From: Corynebacterium tuberculostearicum SK141
GTDB lineage: Bacteria > Actinomycetota > Actinomycetes > Mycobacteriales > Mycobacteriaceae
Assembly (NCBI RefSeq): GCF_000175635.1
Contig: NZ_ACVP01000003.1
Span: forward strand, 124,001-188,000
Direction: 5' to 3'
DNA length: 64,000 nt
The notes below the pieces were generated by a model. The model was given only the letters and a program-made list of their open reading frames with translations. It was not told where the DNA came from and did no database searches. The number at the start of each line of letters is the position of its first letter. Within the stretch, counting starts at the first letter, position 1. The position numbers were made by a program, and so were the translations under genes. This document shows positions 9,108 to 16,221 of this stretch, piece by piece.

Positions 9108-10022
9108 ATGAAAAAACTCATCGCCACCCTCCTCGTACCTGCCCTCGCGCTGGGCCTTGCCTCCTGCAATCGCTCGGAAGAAGACCGCAACCGCATCACC
9201 CTAGCGCTATCGACGCAGACCAACCCCTTCTTCGTCGAACTGCGCCACGGCGCACAGGATAAGGCCAAGGAACTCGGCGTTCCGCTAGACATCCAAGACG
9301 CCTCCGATGACCCCGCCCAACAGGTCAATCAGCTGGGCAATGCCACCTCCATGGGCGCCAAGGTCGTCGTGGTCAACCCCACCGATTCCGATGCCGTTGC
9401 CCCAGCGGTTCGCGGCATCAAAAATGACGGCGTGCCCGTCATCGGCGTGGATCGCGATGTCAACGGCGTAGAGCTGGATTCCATGGTGGCGTCCGATAAC
9501 GTCGCCGGTGGCGCGCAAGCGGCGGATAAGCTCGCTGAAGCCATCGGGGAAAAGGGCGATATCCTCATCCTGCAGGGCACCGCTGGTACCTCCGCCTCGC
9601 GCGAGCGCGGCAAGGGCTTTGAAGAGCAGATTGCGAAGTACGGGGACATTCGGGTCGTCGGCAAGCAATCGGCGAATTTCGACCGCACGGAAGGACTCAA
9701 CGTCGCCACCAACTTGCTGCAGGCCAACCCGGATATCAAGGCCATCTTTGCAGAGAACGATGAAATGGCGCTCGGCGCGGTCGAAGCTTTGGGCTCGCGC
9801 GCTGGATCTGAGGTCAAGGTGGTGGCATTTGATGGCACCTTCGATGGCCTCAAAGCGGTCAAAGATGGCAAGCTGGAAGCTACCATCGCCCAGCAGCCCG
9901 CAGAGCTCGGTGCCCGCGCCATCGAACAAGCCGCAGCGCTCCTGCACGGTGGCGCGGCGGAGAAAAGCGTTCCCGTCGAGGTCATCACCGTCACCCGCGA
10001 CAATGTGGAGGATTTCCAATGA
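9108..10022 (+). CDS. rbsB: Ribose-binding lipoprotein
   Basis: 304 residues. An N-terminal lipoprotein signal ends in LASC with the lipidated Cys at 20, so the binding protein is anchored outside the membrane. The periplasmic-binding fold shows TLALSTQTNPFFVELRHGAQDKA, VVVNPTDSDAV, the VIGVDRDVNG stretch and VVAFDGTFDGLKAVKDG. It delivers ribose to RbsC. AAGGAG (9094-9099) lies before the ATG; the stop overlaps rbsK in ATGA. The gene is thus placed between permease and kinase in a coupled operon. Confidence 0.95.
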   Translation: MKKLIATLLVPALALGLASCNRSEEDRNRITLALSTQTNPFFVELRHGAQDKAKELGVPLDIQDASDDPAQQVNQLGNATSMGAKVVVVNPTDSDAVAPAVRGIKNDGVPVIGVDRDVNGVELDSMVASDNVAGGAQAADKLAEAIGEKGDILILQGTAGTSASRERGKGFEEQIAKYGDIRVVGKQSANFDRTEGLNVATNLLQANPDIKAIFAENDEMALGAVEALGSRAGSEVKVVAFDGTFDGLKAVKDGKLEATIAQQPAELGARAIEQAAALLHGGAAEKSVPVEVITVTRDNVEDFQ

Positions 10023-10927
10023 GCAAGCTAACCGTCGTCGGTTCCATCAATGCCGATCTCATCGTGCACGCCGAGCGCCACCCGCAGCCCGGCGAGACCC
10101 TCCTGGGCTCTGGCGGCGACATCTTGGCCGGGGGCAAGGGCGCTAACCAGGCTGTCGCGGCCGCACAGCTGGGCGCTACCGTGGCCTTCGTGGGCGCGGT
10201 CGGCTCCGATCCCTATGCCGAGCCCGCCATGCACTACATGCGCACCTCCGGCATCGATCTGAGCGCCGTGGAGCAGGCCGATACCAACACCGGCCTCGCC
10301 GTCATTACTGTCTCGGCCGATGGCGAGAACACCATCGTCATCTCCCCCGGCGCCAACGCGCTTGTCGACGCCCCCTTTGTCTCTTCCCGTGCATCCACCA
10401 TCGCCGACGCCGACGTGGTCCTCCTCCAAGGTGAAATCCCCGCCTCCGGTTTCCAGGCCGCGGTCGAGGCGGCCCAAGGCCGAGTGGTGGTTAACCTCGC
10501 GCCCGTGGTCGAGGTCGACCGCGATTCGCTCCTGCAGGCCGATCCCCTGCTGGCCAATGAACATGAAGCAGGGCTCATCCTGGACCAATTCGGCCTACCT
10601 GCACAGGGCGCCCCGCGCGAGCTCGCCCACCGCCTAGTAGAGGCCGGCTTCCGGTCCGTCGTGCTGACCCTCGGCGCCCACGGCGCCTACGTGGCCACCC
10701 CGGAAGGCGGCACGGACATCCCCACCCCGCGCGTGACCGCCGTGGATACCACCGGCGCCGGCGATGCCTTCGCGGGTGCCTTCTGCGCCCAGCTGCTCAC
10801 CGGTGCCTCGCTTGTCGATGCCGCCACTTTCGCCGCCCGCGTCGGCGCCCTCGCCGCCACCGGCAACGGCGCACAGCCGTCCTACCCCACCACCGAATCC
10901 GCCCTGCCGGAGGTCACCGATGCGTAG
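10019..10927 (+). CDS. rbsK: Ribokinase
   Basis: 302 residues, PfkB family. Converts ribose to ribose-5-phosphate in the cytoplasm. Visible motifs are GSINADLIV, the first PfkB signature GGKGANQAVAAAQLGA near residues 39-52, and the catalytic DTTGAGDAFAGAF signature near residue 243, where the Asp is the general base. It overlaps rbsB at its start and rbsD by 8 bases at its end, so kinase and pyranase are made together. Confidence 0.95.
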   Translation: MSKLTVVGSINADLIVHAERHPQPGETLLGSGGDILAGGKGANQAVAAAQLGATVAFVGAVGSDPYAEPAMHYMRTSGIDLSAVEQADTNTGLAVITVSADGENTIVISPGANALVDAPFVSSRASTIADADVVLLQGEIPASGFQAAVEAAQGRVVVNLAPVVEVDRDSLLQADPLLANEHEAGLILDQFGLPAQGAPRELAHRLVEAGFRSVVLTLGAHGAYVATPEGGTDIPTPRVTAVDTTGAGDAFAGAFCAQLLTGASLVDAATFAARVGALAATGNGAQPSYPTTESALPEVTDA

Positions 10928-11294
10928 GTCCGGCCTGCTCAATCCCGCGCTCACCAGCGCCGTCGCCCGCTTGGGCCACACCGATACCTTCGTTATCGCC
11001 GATTGCGGCCTGCCCATCCCCCACGCTGTGCCCGTCATCGACCTCACGCTGACCTTCGGCATCCCCACCTTTGCCGATACCCTGGCGGCCCTCCTCGATG
11101 AGGTCGTGGTCGAAGCCGCCACCATCGCCGATACCACCCCGCCCGAGGTGCGCTCCCTGCTTCCCGCAGTACCGCTTACCGAGGTCTCCCATGACGACCT
11201 CAAGCGCGAGGTCGCCCGCGCCTCCTTCGTCGTGCGCACCGGCTCCACCACGCCGTTTGCCAATGTCATCCTGCGCTCCGGCGTCCCCTTCTAG
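10920..11294 (+). CDS. rbsD: D-ribose pyranase
   Basis: 124 residues from the ATG at 10920, which lies inside the end of rbsK. RbsD interconverts the pyranose and furanose forms of ribose. The N-terminal LGHTDTFVIADCGLPIP carries the conserved His and Asp of the family, and VPVIDLTLTFGIPTF follows. The C-terminal segment reads TPFANVIL where the E. coli protein, as I recall it, has Tyr in place of Phe; I cannot judge the effect. It is the last gene of the ribose operon and its stop overlaps the convergent toxin gene by 4 bases. Confidence 0.92.
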   Translation: MRRSGLLNPALTSAVARLGHTDTFVIADCGLPIPHAVPVIDLTLTFGIPTFADTLAALLDEVVVEAATIADTTPPEVRSLLPAVPLTEVSHDDLKREVARASFVVRTGSTTPFANVILRSGVPF

Positions 11295-11557
11295 CGCTTA
11301 TAAACGCTTCCGCGTGCCCCTACGGTAAACACTTCCACCAGCACTTCTTGCTCCTCTACGGAGTACAGCACACGGTAATTTCCCACCCTTATTCTTCGGC
11401 CACTCCTGCCGGACAAAGCGATAGATCCCGGTGGATATGGGTCTTTAGCCAGTCCACCGATCGCGCGCTTAATCCGTTGATATTGCTTTCGGTTTCCCTG
11501 ATGGATTTTCTGTAACTCCCGCTTAGCCTGCCGCGTCAACGCGATGTTGTAGTCCAT
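11291..11557 (-). CDS. RelE/ParE-family toxin
   Basis: 88 residues, the usual size of RelE/ParE toxins. Pattern: YNIALTRQAKRELQKI at the start, GRSGRRIRVGNYRVLYSV in the middle and a basic tail ending VGARGSVYKR with the late Tyr found in RelE-type mRNA nucleases. AAGAGG precedes the ATG closely. It is transcribed away from its presumed antitoxin (11627-11878), separated by 69 bases, rather than in one operon as is usual. ParE-like gyrase inhibition cannot be excluded, but the R...Y pattern fits RelE better. Confidence 0.85.
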   Translation of the reverse strand: MDYNIALTRQAKRELQKIHQGNRKQYQRIKRAIGGLAKDPYPPGSIALSGRSGRRIRVGNYRVLYSVEEQEVLVEVFTVGARGSVYKR

Positions 11558-11626
11558 GACCTCTTAAAAAGTTGTACTCTTTGCTAACTTAGTACTAGTA
11601 GTACTTTGATGTTTTAGGAGCTTTCA
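11558..11626. promoter_or_regulatory. Shared toxin-antitoxin intergenic region with GTAC repeats
   Basis: The 69-bp divergent spacer has three GTAC cores at 11574-11577, 11592-11595 and 11601-11604; the last two form AGTACT-AGT-AGTACT (11591-11605). YefM-type antitoxins bind palindromes built on a TGTACA core, so this is a plausible operator controlling both directions. Confidence 0.55.
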
Positions 11627-11878
11627 TTGTCTTTGCCCCTTTCCGAACTCCGCACCCGCTTAGGCCAGGTCATTGACCAAGCCCACTACGCAGGCACCCG
11701 CACCGTTGTCACCCGCAACGGTAAGGAAGCCGCAGTTATCATTTCGCCTCAAGAACTAGCATTCCTTGACCGCCTCGAAGCCGCCGCAGATGCTGAAGCC
11801 CTCCGCCAAGCCCGCGCCGTCGATACCGGCGAACGCTTCTCTTTTGAGCAGGTCACGGAAGAAATTGAAGGGCGCTAG
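11627..11878 (+). CDS. Phd/YefM-family antitoxin
   Basis: 83 residues. The N-terminal Phd/YefM DNA-binding fold is recognisable: LPLSELRTRLGQVIDQAHYAGTRTVVTRNGKEAAVIISPQE, followed by an acidic helical C-terminus that would wrap the toxin. The start is TTG at 11627, chosen because AGGAG lies 7 bases before it and no in-frame ATG exists upstream. It pairs with the divergent RelE-like gene. Its stop overlaps the convergent AbiEi-like gene by 4 bases. Confidence 0.85.
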   Translation: MSLPLSELRTRLGQVIDQAHYAGTRTVVTRNGKEAAVIISPQELAFLDRLEAAADAEALRQARAVDTGERFSFEQVTEEIEGR

Positions 11879-12156
11879 CCGTAAATTGGCTCGGCTTCAA
11901 ACCACTGCGAACCACTCACGACATGCTTGTAGGCAAATTTCAGAGGAAAGGTCATCTCCTTCTTGGAGTACAGCTGCACCGCAGAGCTTCCTGCAAGCAT
12001 GATCCCAGGCCACCGCTTGTGCAGGATGCGAGCTACTTCCATGGGAGTCGGTTCCCGCCACGTATAGATCCCGCGGCCGATTCGGATTATCTTTCCATTC
12101 GCTACATGAGTTTTAAGCTCTCCCCTGCTTAGGCCTGAAACCAGTACTTCTTCCAT
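11875..12156 (-). CDS. AbiEi-like wHTH domain protein, short orphan
   Basis: 93 residues from an ATG at 12156 behind AAAGGGGGAAG. The segment LSRGELKTHVANGKIIRIGRGIYTW resembles the N-terminal winged-helix of AbiEi-type antitoxins, followed by a SSAVQLYSKKEMTFPLKF stretch where those proteins continue with an antitoxin domain. Full AbiEi-like proteins have about 200-300 residues, so this is either a truncated remnant or a stand-alone regulator. No AbiEii nucleotidyltransferase toxin is adjacent. It converges on the Phd antitoxin. Confidence 0.55.
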   Translation of the reverse strand: MEEVLVSGLSRGELKTHVANGKIIRIGRGIYTWREPTPMEVARILHKRWPGIMLAGSSAVQLYSKKEMTFPLKFAYKHVVSGSQWFEAEPIYG

Positions 12157-12236
12157 GCTTCCCCCTTTGAGCATTATTCCCCTGCCCGAAAGCTTAAAGC
12201 ACGCTTCCTCACGCCGCAGGCTACAACGATGCACAG

Positions 12237-12285
12237 CAAGCACGTTTTGCCCTTTTCCTCCGCGAATTTTGCCCGATCGTGCTTG
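12237..12285. repeat. Inverted repeat CAAGCACG, copy 1
   Basis: CAAGCACG (12237-12244) pairs with CGTGCTTG (12278-12285). The same core recurs about 100 bases further on in a larger hairpin, so the spacer between the AbiEi-like gene and purE holds two copies of one palindromic motif. Confidence 0.6.
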
Positions 12286-12334
12286 TTTTGCATGTTGGCA
12301 AGGGGCGATGAGAACTTCGCTAGAGATTAGGAGA

Positions 12335-12393
12335 CAAAACAAGCACGTTTTGCCGAAAAACTACGTGGTTTTGGCTAAAACGTGCTTGCTTTG
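12335..12393. repeat. Long inverted repeat with CAAGCACGTTTT core, copy 2
   Basis: Arms at 12335-12359 and 12369-12393 are 25 bases with 4 mismatches; the inner 12 bases CAAGCACGTTTT are identical. It ends 21 bases after the purE stop on the minus strand, so it may act as the purK-purE terminator, but it lacks a clean T-run and shares its core with the upstream copy. Confidence 0.65.
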
Positions 12394-12413
12394 TTCGGTC
12401 TTCGACCGGAGAG

Positions 12414-12914
12414 CTACTCTCCCAGCAGCTTGTCGCGCAGGTTCTTATCCTTCTGCTCGACTTCCTCGGCCATCTGCTTTTGGTAGTCCACCATCTTGTC
12501 TTGGATGGCGGGGTCGTCAGCGCCGAGGATGCGGGCGGCGAGCAGGCCGGCGTTCTTCGCACCGCCGATGGAGACGGTGGCTACCGGCACGCCGCTGGGC
12601 ATCTGCACGATGGACAGGAGGGAGTCGAGGCCATCGAGATCCTTTAGTGCGCGGGGGATACCGATGACCGGCAGCGGCGTGGCCGCGGCGACCATGCCGG
12701 GAAGGTGCGCGGCACCGCCGGCGCAAGCGATAATCGCCTTCAACCCGCGGGTATGGGCTTCCTTGGCATAGGCCAGCATCTTTTCCGGGGTGCGGTGGGC
12801 GCTGACCACGCCGACCTCGAAGGGGATGCCAAAGTCCGCGAGGACCTGAGCGGCGGGTTCAACGGTGGGCCAATCGGAATCGGAGCCCATGATGATGCCT
12901 ACGTGCGGTTGCAT
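12414..12914 (-). CDS. purE: N5-carboxyaminoimidazole ribonucleotide mutase
   Basis: 166 residues. Rearranges N5-CAIR to CAIR in purine synthesis. The class I PurE motifs are clear: [12 protein letters not shown] at the start, [26 protein letters not shown] and [31 protein letters not shown] precedes the ATG at 12914. It follows purK by 24 bases, so the two-step PurK-PurE route is encoded as one unit. Confidence 0.96.
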   Translation of the reverse strand: MQPHVGIIMGSDSDWPTVEPAAQVLADFGIPFEVGVVSAHRTPEKMLAYAKEAHTRGLKAIIACAGGAAHLPGMVAAATPLPVIGIPRALKDLDGLDSLLSIVQMPSGVPVATVSIGGAKNAGLLAARILGADDPAIQDKMVDYQKQMAEEVEQKDKNLRDKLLGE

Positions 12915-12938
12915 AGTGTCCTTTCTACAGGAAGGAAT

Positions 12939-14108
12939 TTAAGCCCATTCGGCGTGCACGAGGAAGTGCGCGGCCTGGCGGGCGATGGTCAGGGTCTCGT
13001 CGGTATCTTCACCGGTGACGTTGACGTGGCCAATCTTGCGGCCTGGGCGGTGGTCCTTGCCGTAAAGGTGAATCTTGGCCTGCGGGTAGCGCTGCATGAC
13101 CTCGCGGACGCGCTCCGGCATAGGCATGGCGGGATCTTCGTCAGCGCCCAAAACATTGGCCATCACGGTGACGGGGGCGAGCGCGTCGACTGCGCCCAAG
13201 GGGAGGTCGAGCACGGCGCGCAGGTGCTGCTCAAATTGGGAGGTCACGCAGCCATCCTGGGTCCAGTGGCCGGTGTTATGCGGGCGCATGGCCAGTTCGT
13301 TGACGGAGATATCCTCGCCTTCGGGGCCGTCGAAGGCAAAGAGTTCGACGGCCAGCACGCCGGTCACGCCGAGGGATTCAGCGATGGACAGGCCCAGCTC
13401 GGAGGCGCGCTGGGAAAGTTCCGGTGTAAGGCCAGGGGCGGGAGCAATGGCCTCGGCGCAGATGCCGTTTTCCTGGCGGGACTGGGTAATCGGCCACACC
13501 TTGGCCTCGCCGGAAGGACGGCGGGCGACCAAGATGGAAAGCTCGCGGGTAAGTTCCACCTTTTCCTCTGCCATCAGCGGGGTTCCGGCCTCGAGCAGCT
13601 CGGAGACCAGCTCAAAGCAATTCTCAGCGGTGGGGAACCATACGCCCTTGCCGTCATAACCACCGCGGCGGGCCTTGAGGCACACGCGGCCATCGACGGC
13701 GTCGAAAAAGGCGCGGGCATCGGCCACCGAGTCGATGGCGGCAAAGCGCGGCACGGGAGCGCCCAGCGCGGCGAGCTTTTCGCGCATCTTGAGCTTATCT
13801 TGCGCATAGATAAGGGCGGTGGGCTGGGGCTGGACGTTAAATCCGGCGTCGATAAGCGCGGCGGAGTGCTCGTTGGGCACATGCTCATGCTCGAAGGTAA
13901 TGGCATCCGCGCCCTCTGCCACACCGCGCAGCTCCTCCAAGGAGGTGTAATCCCCCAGCACCACGTCCGGGGTGACCTGCGCTGCGGAGGAGTCCGGCTT
14001 GCTGGCCAGAATCCGCAGGTGAATATCGAGTTCCGCGGCGGCCGGCTGCATCATGCGAGCCAGCTGGCCGTCGCCACAAACAGTTACAATAGGCTTTAAG
14101 TCACTCAC
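12939..14108 (-). CDS. purK: 5-(carboxyamino)imidazole ribonucleotide synthase
   Basis: 389 residues from GTG 14108. An ATP-grasp enzyme making N5-CAIR from AIR, bicarbonate and ATP. Visible are DGQLARMMQPAAAEL, TFEHEHVPNE, KARRGGYDGKGVW and the late ELAMRPHNTGHWTQD. The GTG start is favoured over the upstream ATG (14141) because a -10 box TAGTAT (14122-14117) lies 8 bases before it, fitting a leaderless transcript; the longer start would lie upstream of that promoter. Divergent from the acetolactate decarboxylase gene, whose ATG is only 25 bases away. Confidence 0.93.
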   Translation of the reverse strand: MSDLKPIVTVCGDGQLARMMQPAAAELDIHLRILASKPDSSAAQVTPDVVLGDYTSLEELRGVAEGADAITFEHEHVPNEHSAALIDAGFNVQPQPTALIYAQDKLKMREKLAALGAPVPRFAAIDSVADARAFFDAVDGRVCLKARRGGYDGKGVWFPTAENCFELVSELLEAGTPLMAEEKVELTRELSILVARRPSGEAKVWPITQSRQENGICAEAIAPAPGLTPELSQRASELGLSIAESLGVTGVLAVELFAFDGPEGEDISVNELAMRPHNTGHWTQDGCVTSQFEQHLRAVLDLPLGAVDALAPVTVMANVLGADEDPAMPMPERVREVMQRYPQAKIHLYGKDHRPGRKIGHVNVTGEDTDETLTIARQAAHFLVHAEWA

Positions 14109-14116
14109 GTCCCCCA

Positions 14117-14126
14117 ATACTAGCCT
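14117..14126. promoter_or_regulatory. Overlapping divergent -10 boxes of purK and budA
   Basis: TAGTAT on the minus strand (14122-14117, 8 bases from the purK GTG) and TAGCCT on the plus strand (14121-14126, 7 bases from the budA ATG) share two base pairs. Both positions fit leaderless transcription, so the polymerases would compete for the same DNA. Confidence 0.6.
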
Positions 14127-14133
14127 GGATACT

Positions 14134-14865
14134 ATGTTCACTCGTCATACCATCTTCCAAAATTCCCTCATGACCGCTTTGCTCGACGGCATTTATGACG
14201 GCGAAATGACCATTTCGGAACTGCTTGGTAAGGGCAATTTTGGCCTCGGCACCTTTGATGGCCTCGACGGAGAGATGATCATTTTGGATGGCACCTGCTA
14301 CCAGCTGCGCGGCGATGGCTCCGCGCAGATTGCAGACCTGGACCAGCGCACCCCCTACGCGGTGGCCACGAACTTTGTCCCGCGCATTACTGCCGACGCC
14401 CCCGCGGGCCTGCGCCGCGATCAGCTCTCTGCGTTCATCGATAAGCTCGAGCCTTCCGCTAACTACATGTACGCGGTGCGCATCGTGGGCACGTTCAAGG
14501 AGGTGACCACCCGCACGGTGGTCAAACAAGAAAAGCCCTACCCACCAATGTCTGAGGCCGTGGGCGGCGATAAGGAGCTGCACTTTAAGGACGTCGAGGG
14601 CGTTATCGGCGTCTTCCGCACCCCTGTCTATGAAAAGGGAATCTCGGTACCGGGCTGCCACGTGCACTTTATCGACGCCGCCCGCACCTCCGGTGGCCAC
14701 GTGCTGGACTACGTAGTGGATAAGGCAACGGTTGAGCTCTGCCCCGCTTCCGATCTAGAGCTGCGCCTGCCGCTGACGCAAGAATTCAGCCGAGCCAACC
14801 TCTCCCCCGAGGATCTGGATAGCCAGCTGCACACCACCGAGGTTAAAACCAAGGGCGATCATTAA
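14134..14865 (+). CDS. budA: Alpha-acetolactate decarboxylase
   Basis: 243 residues. Decarboxylates acetolactate to acetoin, draining pyruvate and branched-chain precursors. Family motifs: LLGKGNFGLGTFDGLDGEMIILDG near residues 26-50, VVKQEKPYPP, and VPGCHVHFIDAARTSGGHVLDY, which carries the metal-binding histidines (HxH...H). The ATG at 14134 lies 7 bases behind TAGCCT without a Shine-Dalgarno, so a leaderless mRNA is likely. No acetolactate synthase or butanediol dehydrogenase is adjacent. Its 3' end overlaps the convergent PH-domain gene by 23 bases. Confidence 0.92.
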   Translation: MFTRHTIFQNSLMTALLDGIYDGEMTISELLGKGNFGLGTFDGLDGEMIILDGTCYQLRGDGSAQIADLDQRTPYAVATNFVPRITADAPAGLRRDQLSAFIDKLEPSANYMYAVRIVGTFKEVTTRTVVKQEKPYPPMSEAVGGDKELHFKDVEGVIGVFRTPVYEKGISVPGCHVHFIDAARTSGGHVLDYVVDKATVELCPASDLELRLPLTQEFSRANLSPEDLDSQLHTTEVKTKGDH

Positions 14866-15283
14866 TAATCTCGGCCACGCGCTTGGGCTTGGCCACGTTG
14901 GGAAAATACATGGCCCGGTCCCAGCCGTGAATGGCTAGGGACACCCCACCCCGGCGCTTGCGGGCGCCGCGGATATCCTGCAACGGAATCGAATCAATAT
15001 TTCGGCCCTCGCGCGCGATGACGCGCCTATTAGTCACGATGAAGCGCTTGCGGCGAGCCTTATAAAGGGGAATGACAAAGCGCCAGATTCCTAGCAGGGC
15101 CCATACCGCGACGAGTCCGTTGCGCAGCATCGGGTCTACTGCTTGGACATCGCACCAACCGATGGCGATCCACAGCAGGCCGGTGATAAGGATGAGCTCG
15201 AGGAAGGGGAAAATCAGCGCGCGAAACGGCGCGGAGACATCCGCGCGCTTGACCTCACCTTGGCCCATCTTCATTAGTCCCAT
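14843..15283 (-). CDS. PH domain-containing membrane protein
   Basis: 146 residues. Two hydrophobic segments at about 23-45 and 54-72 are followed by a bacterial PH domain (DUF304 type): YKARRKRFIVTNRRVIAREGRNIDSIPLQDIRGARKRRG. Such proteins are common next to birA and purK in corynebacteria and mycobacteria as I recall; the role is unknown, perhaps membrane-associated scaffolding. A TAGCAT box (15297-15292) lies 8 bases before the ATG, fitting a leaderless start. Confidence 0.8.
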   Translation of the reverse strand: MGLMKMGQGEVKRADVSAPFRALIFPFLELILITGLLWIAIGWCDVQAVDPMLRNGLVAVWALLGIWRFVIPLYKARRKRFIVTNRRVIAREGRNIDSIPLQDIRGARKRRGGVSLAIHGWDRAMYFPNVAKPKRVAEIINDRPWF

Positions 15284-15307
15284 AGCTATGGATGCTACCT
15301 CGCGTGT

Positions 15308-16177
15308 CTACTTCCGTGGACGCAGGTGCGTGACATCACCTGCGGAATAGTACTCGCCGGCGACCATGATGCGGCCGTCCTCGCCAATTTCATCGACGTG
15401 GCCGGTGACATCGCCGGACGGGGTCTCTAAGCGTACCTCCTGGCCCAGCGAGGAGCAGACCGCACGGTAGTCACGCAAGAGCTGCGGATCTTGGTTCTCC
15501 CACTGCACGATGCGACGGCGCAGGTTCTTCAACACGGTAATGGCCAGCTCGGTGCGGTCCGTATCGCGACCCTCGAGCGCGAGCGAGGTGGCCTTTTCAA
15601 TCGGTAGCTCCTCACGAGTCAGGGTGACGTTGATGCCCATGCCCACGACGACGCGCGCGGATGGTGCGGCGCCACCTACTGCCTTATTAACCTCTGTTTT
15701 ATTGACTTCAGCCTTATTTACTTCGGCCTTGTTAACTTCGGCCTTGCCTACCTCCACCTTGGTGAGCTCGGTCTTTGGCGCGGCCTTGAAGGCCTGGCCC
15801 ACGGGACCGGCCTCGGCAAGGATGCCGCACAGTTTATTGCCGTCGATATGCACGTCGTTTGGCCACTTCAGCACGGTGCCCTCGATCGAATCGGTCACTG
15901 CAAGGCCCGCGGCCAGCGGCAGGGTGCCCAGGTGCTCGAGGGATTCCGGCAGCAAGAGCACGGAGAAGATGACCTGGGAGCCGGCCGGCGCGGTCCAAGT
16001 GCGGCCGAGGCGGCCCTTGCCGGAAAGTTGTTCGTCGGCAAGCAGCACGGTGCCATCCGCAACGTTGGTGGCCTGCATCAAATCGGTATTGGTGGAGCCG
16101 GTCTTTTCCACGAAATCGATGGTGGTGAAATTGTCCGCCAGCGCGGTGCGAATGCGTTCCAAATCAAGTGCAGTCAT
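15308..16177 (-). CDS. birA: Biotin-protein ligase with repeat insert
   Basis: 289 residues. Activates biotin and attaches it to carboxylases; accBC and pyc in this window are obvious clients. Motifs: EKTGSTNTDL, GKGRLGRTWTAP (biotinyl-AMP site), LKWPNDVHIDGNKLCGILAE and VVVGMGINV. It lacks an N-terminal HTH, so it is a non-repressor form. Between LCGILAE and VVVGMGINV there is an insert of about 45 residues with a five-residue repeat (KAEVN). ATG 16177 is chosen because TATCCT (16191-16186) lies 8 bases before it; a TTG at 16186 is the alternative. Confidence 0.93.
   Translation of the reverse strand: MTALDLERIRTALADNFTTIDFVEKTGSTNTDLMQATNVADGTVLLADEQLSGKGRLGRTWTAPAGSQVIFSVLLLPESLEHLGTLPLAAGLAVTDSIEGTVLKWPNDVHIDGNKLCGILAEAGPVGQAFKAAPKTELTKVEVGKAEVNKAEVNKAEVNKTEVNKAVGGAAPSARVVVGMGINVTLTREELPIEKATSLALEGRDTDRTELAITVLKNLRRRIVQWENQDPQLLRDYRAVCSSLGQEVRLETPSGDVTGHVDEIGEDGRIMVAGEYYSAGDVTHLRPRK
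15682..15771. repeat. 15-bp coding tandem repeat inside birA
   Basis: Six head-to-tail 15-bp units (15682, 15697, 15712, 15727, 15742, 15757), imperfect at the base level, encode on the minus strand variants of the pentad K-A/T/V-E-V-N/G/T. The length keeps the reading frame whatever the copy number. Confidence 0.85.
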
Positions 16178-16185
16178 AAGCTTCA

Positions 16186-16214
16186 AGGATACCGGCCGCC
16201 AATGGTGCTAGTGT
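16186..16214. promoter_or_regulatory. Back-to-back leaderless promoters of birA and the ABC ATPase
   Basis: TATCCT on the minus strand (16191-16186) is 8 bases before the birA ATG; TAGTGT on the plus strand (16209-16214) is 7 bases before the ATPase ATG at 16222. No Shine-Dalgarno is seen on either side of this 44-base spacer. Confidence 0.55.
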
Positions 16215-16221
16215 GTTGCGC

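Noticed and set aside
15682-15771. Short regular repeats considered as a CRISPR array
   Set aside because: No spacers; units are contiguous 15-mers, in frame with birA, and encode a peptide repeat.
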